Translations under genes and position numbers: made by a program | In this document: one piece after another, positions 24,181 through 30,486 of the stretch | How the letters are laid out: each line of letters begins with the position of its first letter | Position numbering within the stretch: the first letter of the stretch is position 1 | Assembly (NCBI GenBank): GCA_002492415.1 | Contig: DKYK01000022.1 | Location: 81,488-111,973, forward strand | Reading direction: 5' to 3' | From: Christensenella sp. UBA7102 | Lineage (GTDB): Bacteria > Bacillota > Clostridia > Christensenellales > UBA1750 | Length of the DNA: 30,486 bases | Notes under the pieces: generated by a model | What the model was told of the DNA's origin: nothing | The model's database searches: none | What the model saw: only the letters and a program-made list of their open reading frames with translations

Positions 24181-25052
24181 CGGGGAGAATCATACAGGGC
24201 ATTGGAAGTTTTTATACGGTGGAGAGCGGAGGACTGCGGTATGTCTGCAAGGCGCGCGGCCGGTTTCGCAAGCAGAAGATTTCGCCGCTGGTGGGCGATT
24301 TTGTGGAATTTCAGCCCGCGAACAGTGCGGATGGCGAAGGGGCTATCGAGGAAATTCTGCCGCGGAGCAACGAGCTGCTGCGTCCGCCCGTAGCCAATGT
24401 AGATGTGATTTTTGTCACGGTGGCAGCCGCTTCACCCGAGCCTGACCTTCTGCTCGTAGACCGCCTGCTGGTGCGCGCGCATCGGGCGGGCATCGAGGCT
24501 AAGATCATCGTAAACAAGGTGGATCTTGACAACGGCATGGCCGAAGAGATTGCGCGGCAGTACGGCAGCGCGGAGTATGAGGTGCATTGCGTCAGCGCAA
24601 AGAACGGCATTGGGGTGGAGGCGCTCAGGAACGCCGTACAGTACAAAACCATCGCCTTTGCAGGGCAATCCGCTGTGGGCAAGTCCTCGCTGCTCAATGC
24701 GCTCTGTCCGGGTCTCATGCTGGAGACGGGGGCGGTCAGCCGCATTGAAAGGGGACGACACACCACGCGCAAGGCGCAGCTCATTCCCATGCAGGGCGGG
24801 TATTTGGCCGATACGCCGGGTTTCAGCCTGCTGGAATTGGATACGATGGATCCTGAGCTGCTGGCCGGATGCTATCCGGAGTTCACACCCTATGAGAACC
24901 GATGCAGGTTTTTGGGCTGTCAGCATCTGAACGAGCCGGATTGCGCTGTGAAGGACGCAGTACGGCAGGGATTGATTTCCCGGGAAAGACTGGAACGATA
25001 CACAATGCTTCATCAGGAGCTCAAAGAAAAGTGGGGGAAACGATATGACTAA
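24177..25052 (+). CDS. rsgA: Ribosome small subunit-dependent GTPase RsgA (YloQ/CpgA)
   Basis: A 291-residue circularly permuted GTPase that checks 30S maturation. An N-terminal OB fold (about 1-68) is followed by G4 NKVD (113-116), SAKNGIGVE, G1 GQSAVGKSS (163-171), the switch region RGRHTTRKAQ and G3 DTPG (212-215). The C-terminal zinc site is Cys243, Cys248, His250 and Cys256. Starts in an ATGA overlap with prkC and overlaps rpe by 8 bases. In Bacillus the homologue is a PrkC substrate, consistent with the linkage. Confidence 0.96.
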   Translation: MTGRIIQGIGSFYTVESGGLRYVCKARGRFRKQKISPLVGDFVEFQPANSADGEGAIEEILPRSNELLRPPVANVDVIFVTVAAASPEPDLLLVDRLLVRAHRAGIEAKIIVNKVDLDNGMAEEIARQYGSAEYEVHCVSAKNGIGVEALRNAVQYKTIAFAGQSAVGKSSLLNALCPGLMLETGAVSRIERGRHTTRKAQLIPMQGGYLADTPGFSLLELDTMDPELLAGCYPEFTPYENRCRFLGCQHLNEPDCAVKDAVRQGLISRERLERYTMLHQELKEKWGKRYD

Positions 25053-25701
25053 GATTTCAGCATCTATGCTCGCGTCGGACTACGCAAGCTTTGGCCAGGA
25101 GGCGCTGCGCATGCAGTGCGCAGGCGTCGACTATCTGCACATGGATGTGATGGATGGCTGTTTTGTGCCGAACATTTCCTTTGGCGCGGGCGTGATTTCC
25201 GCTGTGCACAAAGCCTGCACCATGCCGCTGGATGTGCATTTGATGGTCAATGACCCGGTGCGCTACGTCAAGGACTTTGTGGATGCGGGCGCGTCCATTC
25301 TCACCGTGCACGCCGAGTGTACGCCGCACCTGCAGCGCGTGCTGCAACTCATCCGCAGCTATGGCGTCAGGGCGGGTGTGGCGCTGAATCCAGCAACTCC
25401 GCTGGAAGAGCTGCGCTGGGTGATGGAGGATCTGGATCTCATCCTCATCATGACGGTCAATCCGGGCTTTGGTGGGCAGAAGCTCATCCCGGCAACTGTG
25501 AAGAAGACGGCTGCGGCCCGCGATCTGATTCTGGAATCCGGCAGAGGAGAAGACATTCTGCTCGAGGTGGATGGCGGCGTCGCCCCCACAACTTGCGGCA
25601 TGCTGCGCGATGCGGGCGCGAATCTGCTGGTGGCAGGTTCTGCGCTCTATGGAGCACACGATGCCCAGGCGATGGTCCGGCTCCTGCGGGGCGATCAATG
25701 A
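25045..25701 (+). CDS. rpe: Ribulose-phosphate 3-epimerase
   Basis: A 218-residue TIM-barrel enzyme that interconverts ribulose 5-phosphate and xylulose 5-phosphate. Metal and catalytic residues: Ser6 in KISASMLASD, His32 and Asp34 in YLHMDVMDGCFVPN, His65 in DVHLMV, and Asp176 in LEVDGGV, with the phosphate-binding VNPGFGGQ and VAGSALYG. The ATG lies within the end of rsgA, and the GGGGGAAA just upstream can serve as ribosome binding site. The stop overlaps thiN as ATGA. Confidence 0.97.
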   Translation: MTKISASMLASDYASFGQEALRMQCAGVDYLHMDVMDGCFVPNISFGAGVISAVHKACTMPLDVHLMVNDPVRYVKDFVDAGASILTVHAECTPHLQRVLQLIRSYGVRAGVALNPATPLEELRWVMEDLDLILIMTVNPGFGGQKLIPATVKKTAAARDLILESGRGEDILLEVDGGVAPTTCGMLRDAGANLLVAGSALYGAHDAQAMVRLLRGDQ

Positions 25702-26339
25702 ACCGCGCGCTGATCGTGCTGGGCGGCGAAGCGCCTGAAAGGACCTTTTTGCGGAAGCTGGCGGCAACATGCGACTTTGTGCTGTGCGCCGATTCAGGTC
25801 TGGATGCAGCGCTCATGGCGGACATTCGCATTGACGGCGTCATCGGCGATTTTGATTCCGCAAAACCGACCTCGGTCGAATACATGAACAGCCATGAAAT
25901 ACCGCATATTGTCTATCCTTCTATTAAGGATGATACCGATGGAATGGCATGCGTGCGCTTTATTATTGAGAAAAAACCGACCGAAGTCGTCTTGACCGGC
26001 GCGTCAGGTGGACGCTTTGATCACCATTTGGCCAACTTTCAGCTGCTGATATACCTGGAAAAGCAAGGCGTGCATGCTTGTATTGCGGAAGAGGCCATGA
26101 CGGGATGGGCTGTAAACAGAAAAAAGACTATAGTCGGTAATGTGGGCGATTTGCTGAGCGTGCTACAAATTTCCGATCGACTATGTGTGTCGGAGGAAGG
26201 AGTGTTCTATCCTCTGGACCATCATGATTTTGAACTTGGGTATCCTCTGGGGGTGAGCAACGTGTTGACCGAGCGCGAGGCGTGCGTAACCGTCCACGAA
26301 GGTTGGGCGCTTGTACTACACTATCCCGCAAAAAAATGA
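25698..26339 (+). CDS. thiN: Thiamine pyrophosphokinase
   Basis: A 213-residue kinase that makes thiamine pyrophosphate from thiamine and ATP. It has CADSGLDAA, GDFDS (50-54), KDDTD (77-81) and TGASGGRFDHHLAN (with GGRFDHH at 104-110), and the C-terminal thiamine-binding half ends with a beta strand VTVHEGWALVLHY. The long frame upstream to 25317 runs through rpe in another frame; the ATGA overlap at 25698 is the real start. It closes the prpC-prkC-rsgA-rpe-thiN set and is followed by a terminator hairpin. Confidence 0.94.
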   Translation: MNRALIVLGGEAPERTFLRKLAATCDFVLCADSGLDAALMADIRIDGVIGDFDSAKPTSVEYMNSHEIPHIVYPSIKDDTDGMACVRFIIEKKPTEVVLTGASGGRFDHHLANFQLLIYLEKQGVHACIAEEAMTGWAVNRKKTIVGNVGDLLSVLQISDRLCVSEEGVFYPLDHHDFELGYPLGVSNVLTEREACVTVHEGWALVLHYPAKK

Positions 26340-26344
26340 GGAAT

Positions 26345-26409
26345 AAAAAGACACCTCCGTATCTCCCGGCGCATATACTGCTGCAAGGGGAGAATGCGGA
26401 GGTGTTTTT
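26345..26409 (+). terminator. Terminator hairpin after thiN, also overlaps the small ORF's ribosome binding site
   Basis: A long stem pairs ACACCTCCG (26351-26359) with CGGAGGTGT (26397-26405), then TCTCCC (26362-26367) with GGGAGA (26388-26393), flanked by AAAAAG and TTTTT. It is shaped for termination in both directions. The 3' arm holds the GGAGGTG ribosome binding site of the small ORF that starts at 26410, directly after the T run. Confidence 0.82.
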
Positions 26410-26565
26410 ATGTGTAAGCAGGCGATCGCTTGTATCCTGCTCATTGCGGGATTGACTCTGCTTCTGATGTGCTTTATGCCTGTGTGGATCATCTGTGTGC
26501 TGGGCGTGCTGCTCATCATCGCGGGCGTCACGCTTATCGTGATCAAGGCAATGCGACGGTATTGA
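26410..26565 (+). CDS. Small hydrophobic two-helix membrane protein, unknown (51 aa)
   Basis: I do not recognise this 51-residue protein. It starts MCKQ and has two hydrophobic stretches (about 5-22 and 24-45) with a Met-Pro-Val-Trp turn between them, ending in KAMRRY, so a hairpin in the membrane with a positive cytoplasmic tail is likely. GGAGGTG (26398-26404) is 5 bases before the ATG, which is good spacing, but this site lies in the 3' arm of a terminator-like hairpin. In Bacillus the gap between thiN and rpmB holds spoVM (26 residues, amphipathic helix); the sequence here does not resemble SpoVM. It could be a chance ORF, though the start, RBS and hydrophobic pattern argue for a real gene. 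Confidence 0.55.
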   Translation: MCKQAIACILLIAGLTLLLMCFMPVWIICVLGVLLIIAGVTLIVIKAMRRY

Positions 26566-26571
26566 GGGCCC

Positions 26572-26609
26572 AAAAAGTCAATAAGCGCAGACATAAATCC
26601 GCGCTTATT
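26572..26609 (-). terminator. Terminator of rpmB (minus strand)
   Basis: A perfect 9-bp inverted repeat AATAAGCGC/GCGCTTATT (26580-26588 with 26601-26609) is followed, reading leftwards on the minus strand, by GACTTTTTG. It lies 20 bases beyond the rpmB stop. Confidence 0.7.
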
Positions 26610-26629
26610 CATTGGCGTTTGTTGGACAA

Positions 26630-26821
26630 TTACACGTTGCGCTCGACCTTACCGGAGCGGAGGCAACGGGTGCAAACGTACATCGACTTAGGAGTACCGT
26701 CCACAACCACGCGAACCTTCTGCGTGTTAGGAGCCCAGTAAGTACGGGTCGCCTTCTTGGAGTGCGAGACATTGTTGCCGGACATGGTGCCCTTGCCGCA
26801 GATTTCACACATCTTTCCCAT
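26630..26821 (-). CDS. rpmB: 50S ribosomal protein L28 (four-cysteine form)
   Basis: A 63-residue L28. The N-terminus MGKMCEICGKGTMSGNNVSHSKKATRTYW is the family hallmark, followed by VRVVVDGTPKSMYVCTRCLRSGKVER. Cysteines 5, 8, 50 and 53 form two CxxC pairs, the zinc-binding version of the protein. It is the only clear minus-strand gene in the window, convergent with thiN and the small ORF. GAAGGAGGTG is upstream of the ATG (complement of 26828-26837). Confidence 0.96.
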   Translation of the reverse strand: MGKMCEICGKGTMSGNNVSHSKKATRTYWAPNTQKVRVVVDGTPKSMYVCTRCLRSGKVERNV

Positions 26822-26868
26822 TTTGAGAACACCTCCTTCAGGTGGAAAATACGGTTCAAAACAGTGTT

Positions 26869-26897
26869 ATTCTAGCACGTTCTATTCCAGAATGCAA
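26869..26897 (-). promoter_or_regulatory. Promoter for rpmB (minus strand)
   Basis: Reading on the minus strand, TTGCAT (26892-26897) is followed after exactly 17 bases by TAGAAT (26869-26874). The predicted leader to the rpmB ATG is about 40 bases and contains the Shine-Dalgarno sequence. Confidence 0.55.
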
Positions 26898-26948
26898 GAG
26901 CTTTTCTGAAAATTGACAAAAGATAGTAAACTTTCGTCTTGCGCGCGA

Positions 26949-26977
26949 TTGACGCGGCGGAAGATCTGTGGCATACT
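26949..26977 (+). promoter_or_regulatory. Promoter for the cysteine desulfurase-thiI pair
   Basis: TTGACG (26949-26954) and CATACT (26972-26977) are separated by 17 bases. An alternative -35, TTGACA at 26913-26918, lacks a good -10 at the right distance. The leader contains a 5-bp GGAGC/GCTCC hairpin (26993-27005) followed by six T. Confidence 0.5.
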
Positions 26978-27028
26978 TACCTTATAAAAGCGGGAGCGGA
27001 GCTCCTTTTTTCATGAAGGTGAGAAAGC

Positions 27029-28171
27029 ATGATCTATCTGGATAACAGCGCCACCACGCGTCCCTTTAATGAAGTAATAGAGGCGATGGCCATGTGTATG
27101 CGGGAGGAGTACTTCAACCCCTCCTCACTCTATGCGCCGGCAATGAGGGCAGGAAGACTGCTTTCTGCCGCGCGTGAGGCCATTGACCAGCAGCTGGGCG
27201 GCGGTACGCGGGTGATTTTCACCTCCGGCGGCACGGAGGCGGACAACCTGGCGCTGCTGGGCGTTGCGCGCAATCTACGCGGGCGCAAAGGTCATTTTAT
27301 TACGACAAAGGTGGAGCATCCCGCGATATTGGAGACGGCTGCGGAACTGGAACGCCAAGGTCACGAGGTGAGCTATATCGGCGTGGATGAAAACTGCGTC
27401 GTGGATGTGGACACGTTGGTCGAGGCCGTGCGGCCCGATACGGCGCTGGTCAGCGTCATGCAGGTCAACAATGAGGTGGGCGCGCAGATGCCCATTGAAG
27501 AAATCAGTCGGCGCGTCAAGGAAAAAAATCCGCGCACCCTCATCCATGTCGACGGTGTGCAGGGCTTTCTGCGCGTACCCATGAGCATGAGGAAGATGGG
27601 CGTTGATCTGTACAGCCTTTCAGGGCATAAAATCCATGGCCCCAAGGGGGTCGGTGCGTTGGCGATGGCAGGAAATGCGCGTGTTCAGTGCATCGCCTTT
27701 GGCGGAGGCCAGGAGGAGGGCCTGCGCTCGGGCACCGAAAATGTACCGGGCATTGCGGGATTAGGCCAAGCAGTACGCTCGTATGCACGACTGGGCGATA
27801 CCGCGCCGCACATGATGGCCTGTAAGCAACGCCTTGCACAGCGCGTGCTGGATTCGATCCCCGGTGCGCATGTAAACGGGGACCTTGCGCATGGTGCGGC
27901 GCACATATTGAACATCACATTCCCTGCAAAGGGCGAGGTGCTGCTGCACGCACTGGAGGGCGCAGGTATCCTATGTTCCACGGGTTCAGCCTGCGCATCG
28001 CACAAGAAGTCCGCGTCGCATGTGCTCACGGCGATGGGTGTCAGCGACCGGGAAATAGACGGCGCGCTGCGCTTTTCCTTCTGCCCGGAAAATACTTTGG
28101 AAGAAATGGACGAAACTGCCACGCAGCTTGCCAAAAACGTTGAGCTGCTGCGTAAGTTTGTGAGGAGATAG
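27029..28171 (+). CDS. Cysteine desulfurase (NifS/IscS family)
   Basis: A 380-residue PLP enzyme that moves sulfur from cysteine to carriers. Hallmarks are YLDNSATTRP, FTSGGTEADNLAL, His97 in KVEHPAIL, VNNEVGAQ, HVDGVQ, the PLP lysine Lys201 in SLSGHKIHGPKGVGAL, GGGQEEGLRSGTEN and the active Cys322 in CSTGSACASHKK. The short NifS-like active-site loop and the downstream thiI suggest it feeds sulfur to ThiI for 4-thiouridine in tRNA (and possibly thiamine), as NifZ does in Bacillus. AAGGTGAG precedes the ATG. thiI starts 3 bases after its stop. Confidence 0.94.
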   Translation: MIYLDNSATTRPFNEVIEAMAMCMREEYFNPSSLYAPAMRAGRLLSAAREAIDQQLGGGTRVIFTSGGTEADNLALLGVARNLRGRKGHFITTKVEHPAILETAAELERQGHEVSYIGVDENCVVDVDTLVEAVRPDTALVSVMQVNNEVGAQMPIEEISRRVKEKNPRTLIHVDGVQGFLRVPMSMRKMGVDLYSLSGHKIHGPKGVGALAMAGNARVQCIAFGGGQEEGLRSGTENVPGIAGLGQAVRSYARLGDTAPHMMACKQRLAQRVLDSIPGAHVNGDLAHGAAHILNITFPAKGEVLLHALEGAGILCSTGSACASHKKSASHVLTAMGVSDREIDGALRFSFCPENTLEEMDETATQLAKNVELLRKFVRR

Positions 28172-28174
28172 AGC

Positions 28175-29323
28175 ATGAGAAACGTACTTCTGGTCAGGAT
28201 GGGTGAGATCTTCTTAAAAGGCGATAACCGCATGTTCTTCATCAAGGCATTGGTGCGGCACATCAAAAAAGCCGTGGAGGGCACCGGGTGCTCGGTGGAG
28301 CTGACACAGGGGCGCATCTTTTTGCGCGACATCACCGATATGGAGGACGTGATTCGTCGCGTCACCCGCGTGTTTGGTGTGCACTCGGTTAGCCCCGTGG
28401 TGCAATGCGAAAAGGATATGGATGCCATCTGCCGCGAAGCTGTGGAGATGATGAAGTCGCTGTCCGGCACCTTCAAGTGCGCCGCACGCCGTGCGGATAA
28501 GCGCTTTCCGCTCGACTCCATGCAGATCAACGAAGAGGTGGGATATCAGGTGCTCACGGCCTGTCCGCAGCTCAAGGTTGATGTGCACAAGCCTCAGCAT
28601 GAGCTGAACATTGAGGTTCGGGAAAACGCCTATCTCTATGTGGAAAAGATACCCGCCGTGGGCGGTATGCCCGTGGGCACCAATGGCAAGGCCATGCTGC
28701 TGCTCTCAGGCGGCATTGATTCGCCGGTGGCGGGCTATATGATTGCAAAGCGCGGCGTCCAGCTTAATTGCATTCACTACCATTCTTTCCCCTTTACGTC
28801 TGAACAGGCCAAGCAGAAAGTGGTGGACCTGGCTAGACAGCTTTCGGCTTACGCGGGTCCCATTCGCATGTATGTGGTGCCCTTTACGGAGCTGCAACAG
28901 GAGTTGTACCAGAAGTGCCCCGAGAGCCAGCTGACGATCCTGATGCGCCGCTATATGATGCGCATTGCCAATCGTGTTGCGCACCGGGCTAACTGCTCGG
29001 CACTGATTACGGGCGAGTCCATCGGGCAGGTGGCCAGTCAGACCATGGATGGCCTGTGCTGCACCAATGCGGTATGTGATATGCCTGTGTTCCGCCCGTT
29101 GATTGGGTTTGACAAGACCGAGATCATGGACTACGCTGAAAAGATCGGCACGTATCAAACGTCCATCCTGCCGTATGAGGACTGCTGCACCATTTTCACC
29201 CCGAAGCATCCGCAGACCAAGCCTCGCGCCGAGCAGCTGGCCGAATCCGAGAAGCTCATCGACGGCGAAGGGCTGATGCAGCGTGCCATCGAGGGCATTG
29301 AAATCATCAATATCATGCCTTAA
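28175..29323 (+). CDS. thiI: tRNA 4-thiouridine synthetase ThiI, without rhodanese domain
   Basis: A 382-residue sulfurtransferase acting on U8 of tRNA. An N-terminal ferredoxin-like region (MRNVLLVRMGEIFLKGDNR) and a THUMP domain (about 55-160) precede the PP-loop adenylation domain with LLSGGIDSPVAGYM (SGGIDS at 178-183). Further marks are ITGESIGQVASQT and YEDCCTIFTPKHP. The protein ends without the C-terminal rhodanese domain found in E. coli, as in Bacillus, so sulfur should come directly from the neighbouring desulfurase. GAGGAG lies at the end of the upstream gene. Confidence 0.96.
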   Translation: MRNVLLVRMGEIFLKGDNRMFFIKALVRHIKKAVEGTGCSVELTQGRIFLRDITDMEDVIRRVTRVFGVHSVSPVVQCEKDMDAICREAVEMMKSLSGTFKCAARRADKRFPLDSMQINEEVGYQVLTACPQLKVDVHKPQHELNIEVRENAYLYVEKIPAVGGMPVGTNGKAMLLLSGGIDSPVAGYMIAKRGVQLNCIHYHSFPFTSEQAKQKVVDLARQLSAYAGPIRMYVVPFTELQQELYQKCPESQLTILMRRYMMRIANRVAHRANCSALITGESIGQVASQTMDGLCCTNAVCDMPVFRPLIGFDKTEIMDYAEKIGTYQTSILPYEDCCTIFTPKHPQTKPRAEQLAESEKLIDGEGLMQRAIEGIEIINIMP

Positions 29324-29329
29324 GCGGAT

Positions 29330-29391
29330 AAACTCCTCCGCAAAGCGCATATAGATAAAACACATGTGCATTGCAAAGGGGGAGTTTTTTT
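29330..29391 (+). terminator. Terminator hairpin after thiI, overlapping the next gene's ribosome binding site
   Basis: An outer stem (29330-29339 with 29378-29387, including one G-U pair) and an inner stem GCGCAT/ATGTGC (29345-29350 with 29364-29369, one G-U) are followed by seven T (29385-29391). The 3' arm carries GGGGGAG, which is also the ribosome binding site of the L,D-transpeptidase gene. Confidence 0.78.
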
Positions 29392-30046
29392 GCGGAGGAG
29401 AGGTGTTGCCGTACTGCTTGCGGCGGTGCTGCTGCTCGCGCTGTGCGGAGCGGCGGAGCGGTCCGAGAATACGCTCGTTGTGGTGGATGCGGACATACAG
29501 CGGCTGTATCTGTACAAGGACGAAGCGCTGGTCGCCTCCTACCCCTGCGCGGTGGGCAAGTGGGCCACGCCCTCGCCGCTTGGCGTGTGGAAGGTCAACG
29601 GGAAGGCCGTCAACTGGGGGACGGGATTCGGTACGCGCTTCATCTCCTTGAACTGCCCGTGGGGGCGGTATGGCATTCATGGCACCAACAAACCCAATTC
29701 TATCGGCGGAGACACATCGCACGGCTGCATCCGCATGCTCAACAAGGACGTCGAGGCGCTCTTTCCACTCGTGCCGGTGGGCGCGACGGTGGTGATCGAG
29801 CGGGCGGCCTACGGCAATATGGCCGCGGGCTTTCGTACGCTTCGCCCCGGTGATCGCGGCAGCGACGTCAAGGAGGTGCAGACGCGTCTGAAAATACGTG
29901 GCTACCTCTATGGAAATCCTGACGGTGTGTTTGGCGTCGGCACAAAGGATGCGTTGCTTCGGTTTAAGAAGGACGCGGGGCTGGCCAACACCGATGTGGT
30001 GGATTGGAGCGTCTATAACGCACTGGGCATCACGCTTTTTGAGTGA
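29390..30046 (+). CDS. Secreted L,D-transpeptidase (YkuD) with C-terminal peptidoglycan-binding domain, TTG start
   Basis: A 218-residue exported protein. From TTG at 29390 it begins MRRRG and a hydrophobic run (about 6-20), a clear signal peptide; no true lipobox is seen. The YkuD catalytic domain (about 27-145) contains VVVDADIQRLYLYKDE, His97 in YGIHGTN and the SHGCIRM motif with nucleophile Cys113. A peptidoglycan-binding domain (about 150-215) follows: LRPGDRGSDVKEVQTRL, DGVFGVGTKDALLRF. It likely forms 3-3 cross-links in, or attaches proteins to, peptidoglycan. The start is chosen because GGGGGAG lies 5 bases upstream and upstream codons to the GTG at 29366 spoil the signal peptide. The site lies in the 3' arm of the preceding hairpin. 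Confidence 0.88.
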   Translation: MRRRGVAVLLAAVLLLALCGAAERSENTLVVVDADIQRLYLYKDEALVASYPCAVGKWATPSPLGVWKVNGKAVNWGTGFGTRFISLNCPWGRYGIHGTNKPNSIGGDTSHGCIRMLNKDVEALFPLVPVGATVVIERAAYGNMAAGFRTLRPGDRGSDVKEVQTRLKIRGYLYGNPDGVFGVGTKDALLRFKKDAGLANTDVVDWSVYNALGITLFE

Positions 30047-30149
30047 AACAGCTTGGAGAAGCTGCACCTTGCTGGTTTGTCAGCGACGTCGGCATTTTTT
30101 GAGCAGCTGTTGCCCTGCACAGAATTTGACAGTTTTTTTTGAAAACCTC

Positions 30150-30178
30150 TTGACAGAAAACCGATCATCTTATATAAT
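30150..30178 (+). promoter_or_regulatory. Consensus promoter for the tRNA cluster
   Basis: TTGACA (30150-30155), a 17-base spacer and TATAAT (30173-30178) match the sigma-A consensus at all twelve positions. The first tRNA begins 38 bases after the -10 box. A second TTGACA lies at 30126-30131 without a -10 partner. The gap 30047-30149 holds a T8 run and a 6-bp CAGCTT/AAGCTG hairpin but no clear terminator. Confidence 0.88.
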
Positions 30179-30215
30179 CTATATTCGTCAGCGGGAGTGC
30201 CGCCCGGGAAGGTAT

Positions 30216-30292
<77 letters not shown>

Positions 30293-30324
30293 TTCTCAAG
30301 ACGATTTCGCTACGGCTTCTTTAT

Positions 30325-30402
30325 GGTGGATATAGCTCAGTTGGTTAGAGTGCCAGGTTGTGGCCCTGGAGGTCGTGGGTTCGAATCCCACTATTCACCC
30401 CA
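30325..30402 (+). tRNA. tRNA-His (GTG)
   Basis: The anticodon stem CCAGG/CCTGG encloses loop TTGTGGC with anticodon GTG (30360-30362). The extra G at position -1 (30325) pairs with C73 (30399), the special mark of tRNA-His. The T arm is GTGGG/CCCAC, and CCA is encoded at 30400-30402. Confidence 0.95.
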
Positions 30403-30446
30403 CTTTTCTTCCCAGTCGAAGATCCCAAGCGGCGGCAGGTTCACGT

Positions 30447-30486
30447 TGGGGTGTAGCCAAGCGGTAAGGCACGGGACTTTGACTCC
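30447..30486 (+). tRNA. tRNA-Gln (TTG), 3' end cut by window
   Basis: The visible 40 bases give the acceptor 5' strand TGGGGTG, a D arm (GCC..GGC) and anticodon loop CTTTGAC with anticodon TTG (30479-30481). The T arm and the acceptor 3' strand lie beyond the window. Confidence 0.88.

Noticed and set aside
30049..30064. CAGCTT/AAGCTG hairpin after the L,D-transpeptidase as a terminator
   Set aside because: There is no T run directly after the stem; the T8 run at 30133-30140 is about 70 bases away.
28706..30067. 453-codon minus-strand open frame opposite thiI and the L,D-transpeptidase
   Set aside because: It spans two real plus-strand genes and the terminator between them, and has no family features.
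30126..30131. Second TTGACA upstream of the tRNA promoter
   Set aside because: No -10 element lies at 16-18 bases, so it is probably not a separate promoter.

Overview
The window is a dense, almost entirely plus-strand stretch of a GC-rich Gram-positive chromosome. By eye, base composition is well above 50% GC. Strong GGAGG-type ribosome binding sites, TTG/GTG starts, and Firmicutes-type gene order (yerC-pcrA-ligA; yicC-remA-gmk-rpoZ-coaBC-priA-def-fmt-rsmB-rlmN-prpC-prkC-rsgA-rpe-thiN-rpmB) point to an anaerobic member of the Clostridia, probably an uncultured gut-type lineage. The exact taxon cannot be read from the sequence. No IS element, phage gene, CRISPR array or rRNA gene was seen.

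Layout. (1) 1-5125: the tail of an oligopeptide ABC-transporter ATPase, a strong terminator, a good sigma-A-type promoter, then a tight run of four apparently cytoplasmic hydrolases: LD-carboxypeptidase (S66), a class A beta-lactamase-fold serine hydrolase, an SH3-NlpC/P60 endopeptidase and a YtcJ-type amidohydrolase. This resembles the Bacillus ykf murein-peptide recycling genes. (2) 5186-6593: a membrane-anchored polysaccharide deacetylase and a double OB-fold SSB-like protein, ending in a terminator. (3) 6712-12141: FAH-family enzyme, YerC regulator, PcrA helicase and NAD-dependent DNA ligase. (4) 12209-26339: a long housekeeping run from yicC to thiN covering nucleotide and cofactor synthesis, replication restart, formyl-Met handling, rRNA methylation, the PrpC/PrkC phosphatase-kinase pair, ribosome assembly and thiamine pyrophosphate. 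Genes are mostly separated by 0-35 nt or overlap. (5) 26340-26880: a hairpin terminator, a 51-residue two-helix hydrophobic ORF at the place where Bacillus has spoVM, and rpmB on the minus strand. (6) 27029-29323: cysteine desulfurase and ThiI, a sulfur-transfer pair. (7) 29390-30046: a secreted L,D-transpeptidase. (8) 30150-30486: a consensus promoter driving a tRNA cluster (Arg-TCT, His-GTG, Gln-TTG cut by the window end).

Most of the window is ordinary core genome and I do not see a wholly new system. The points most worth a second look are: the murein-peptide hydrolase cassette and its unusual beta-lactamase-fold member; the small membrane ORF behind a terminator hairpin at the spoVM position; the repeated hairpin / Shine-Dalgarno / T-run / start-codon arrangement; the missing normal start codon of priA; a roughly 43-residue insertion in PcrA; and a perfect 20-bp palindrome inside prkC.
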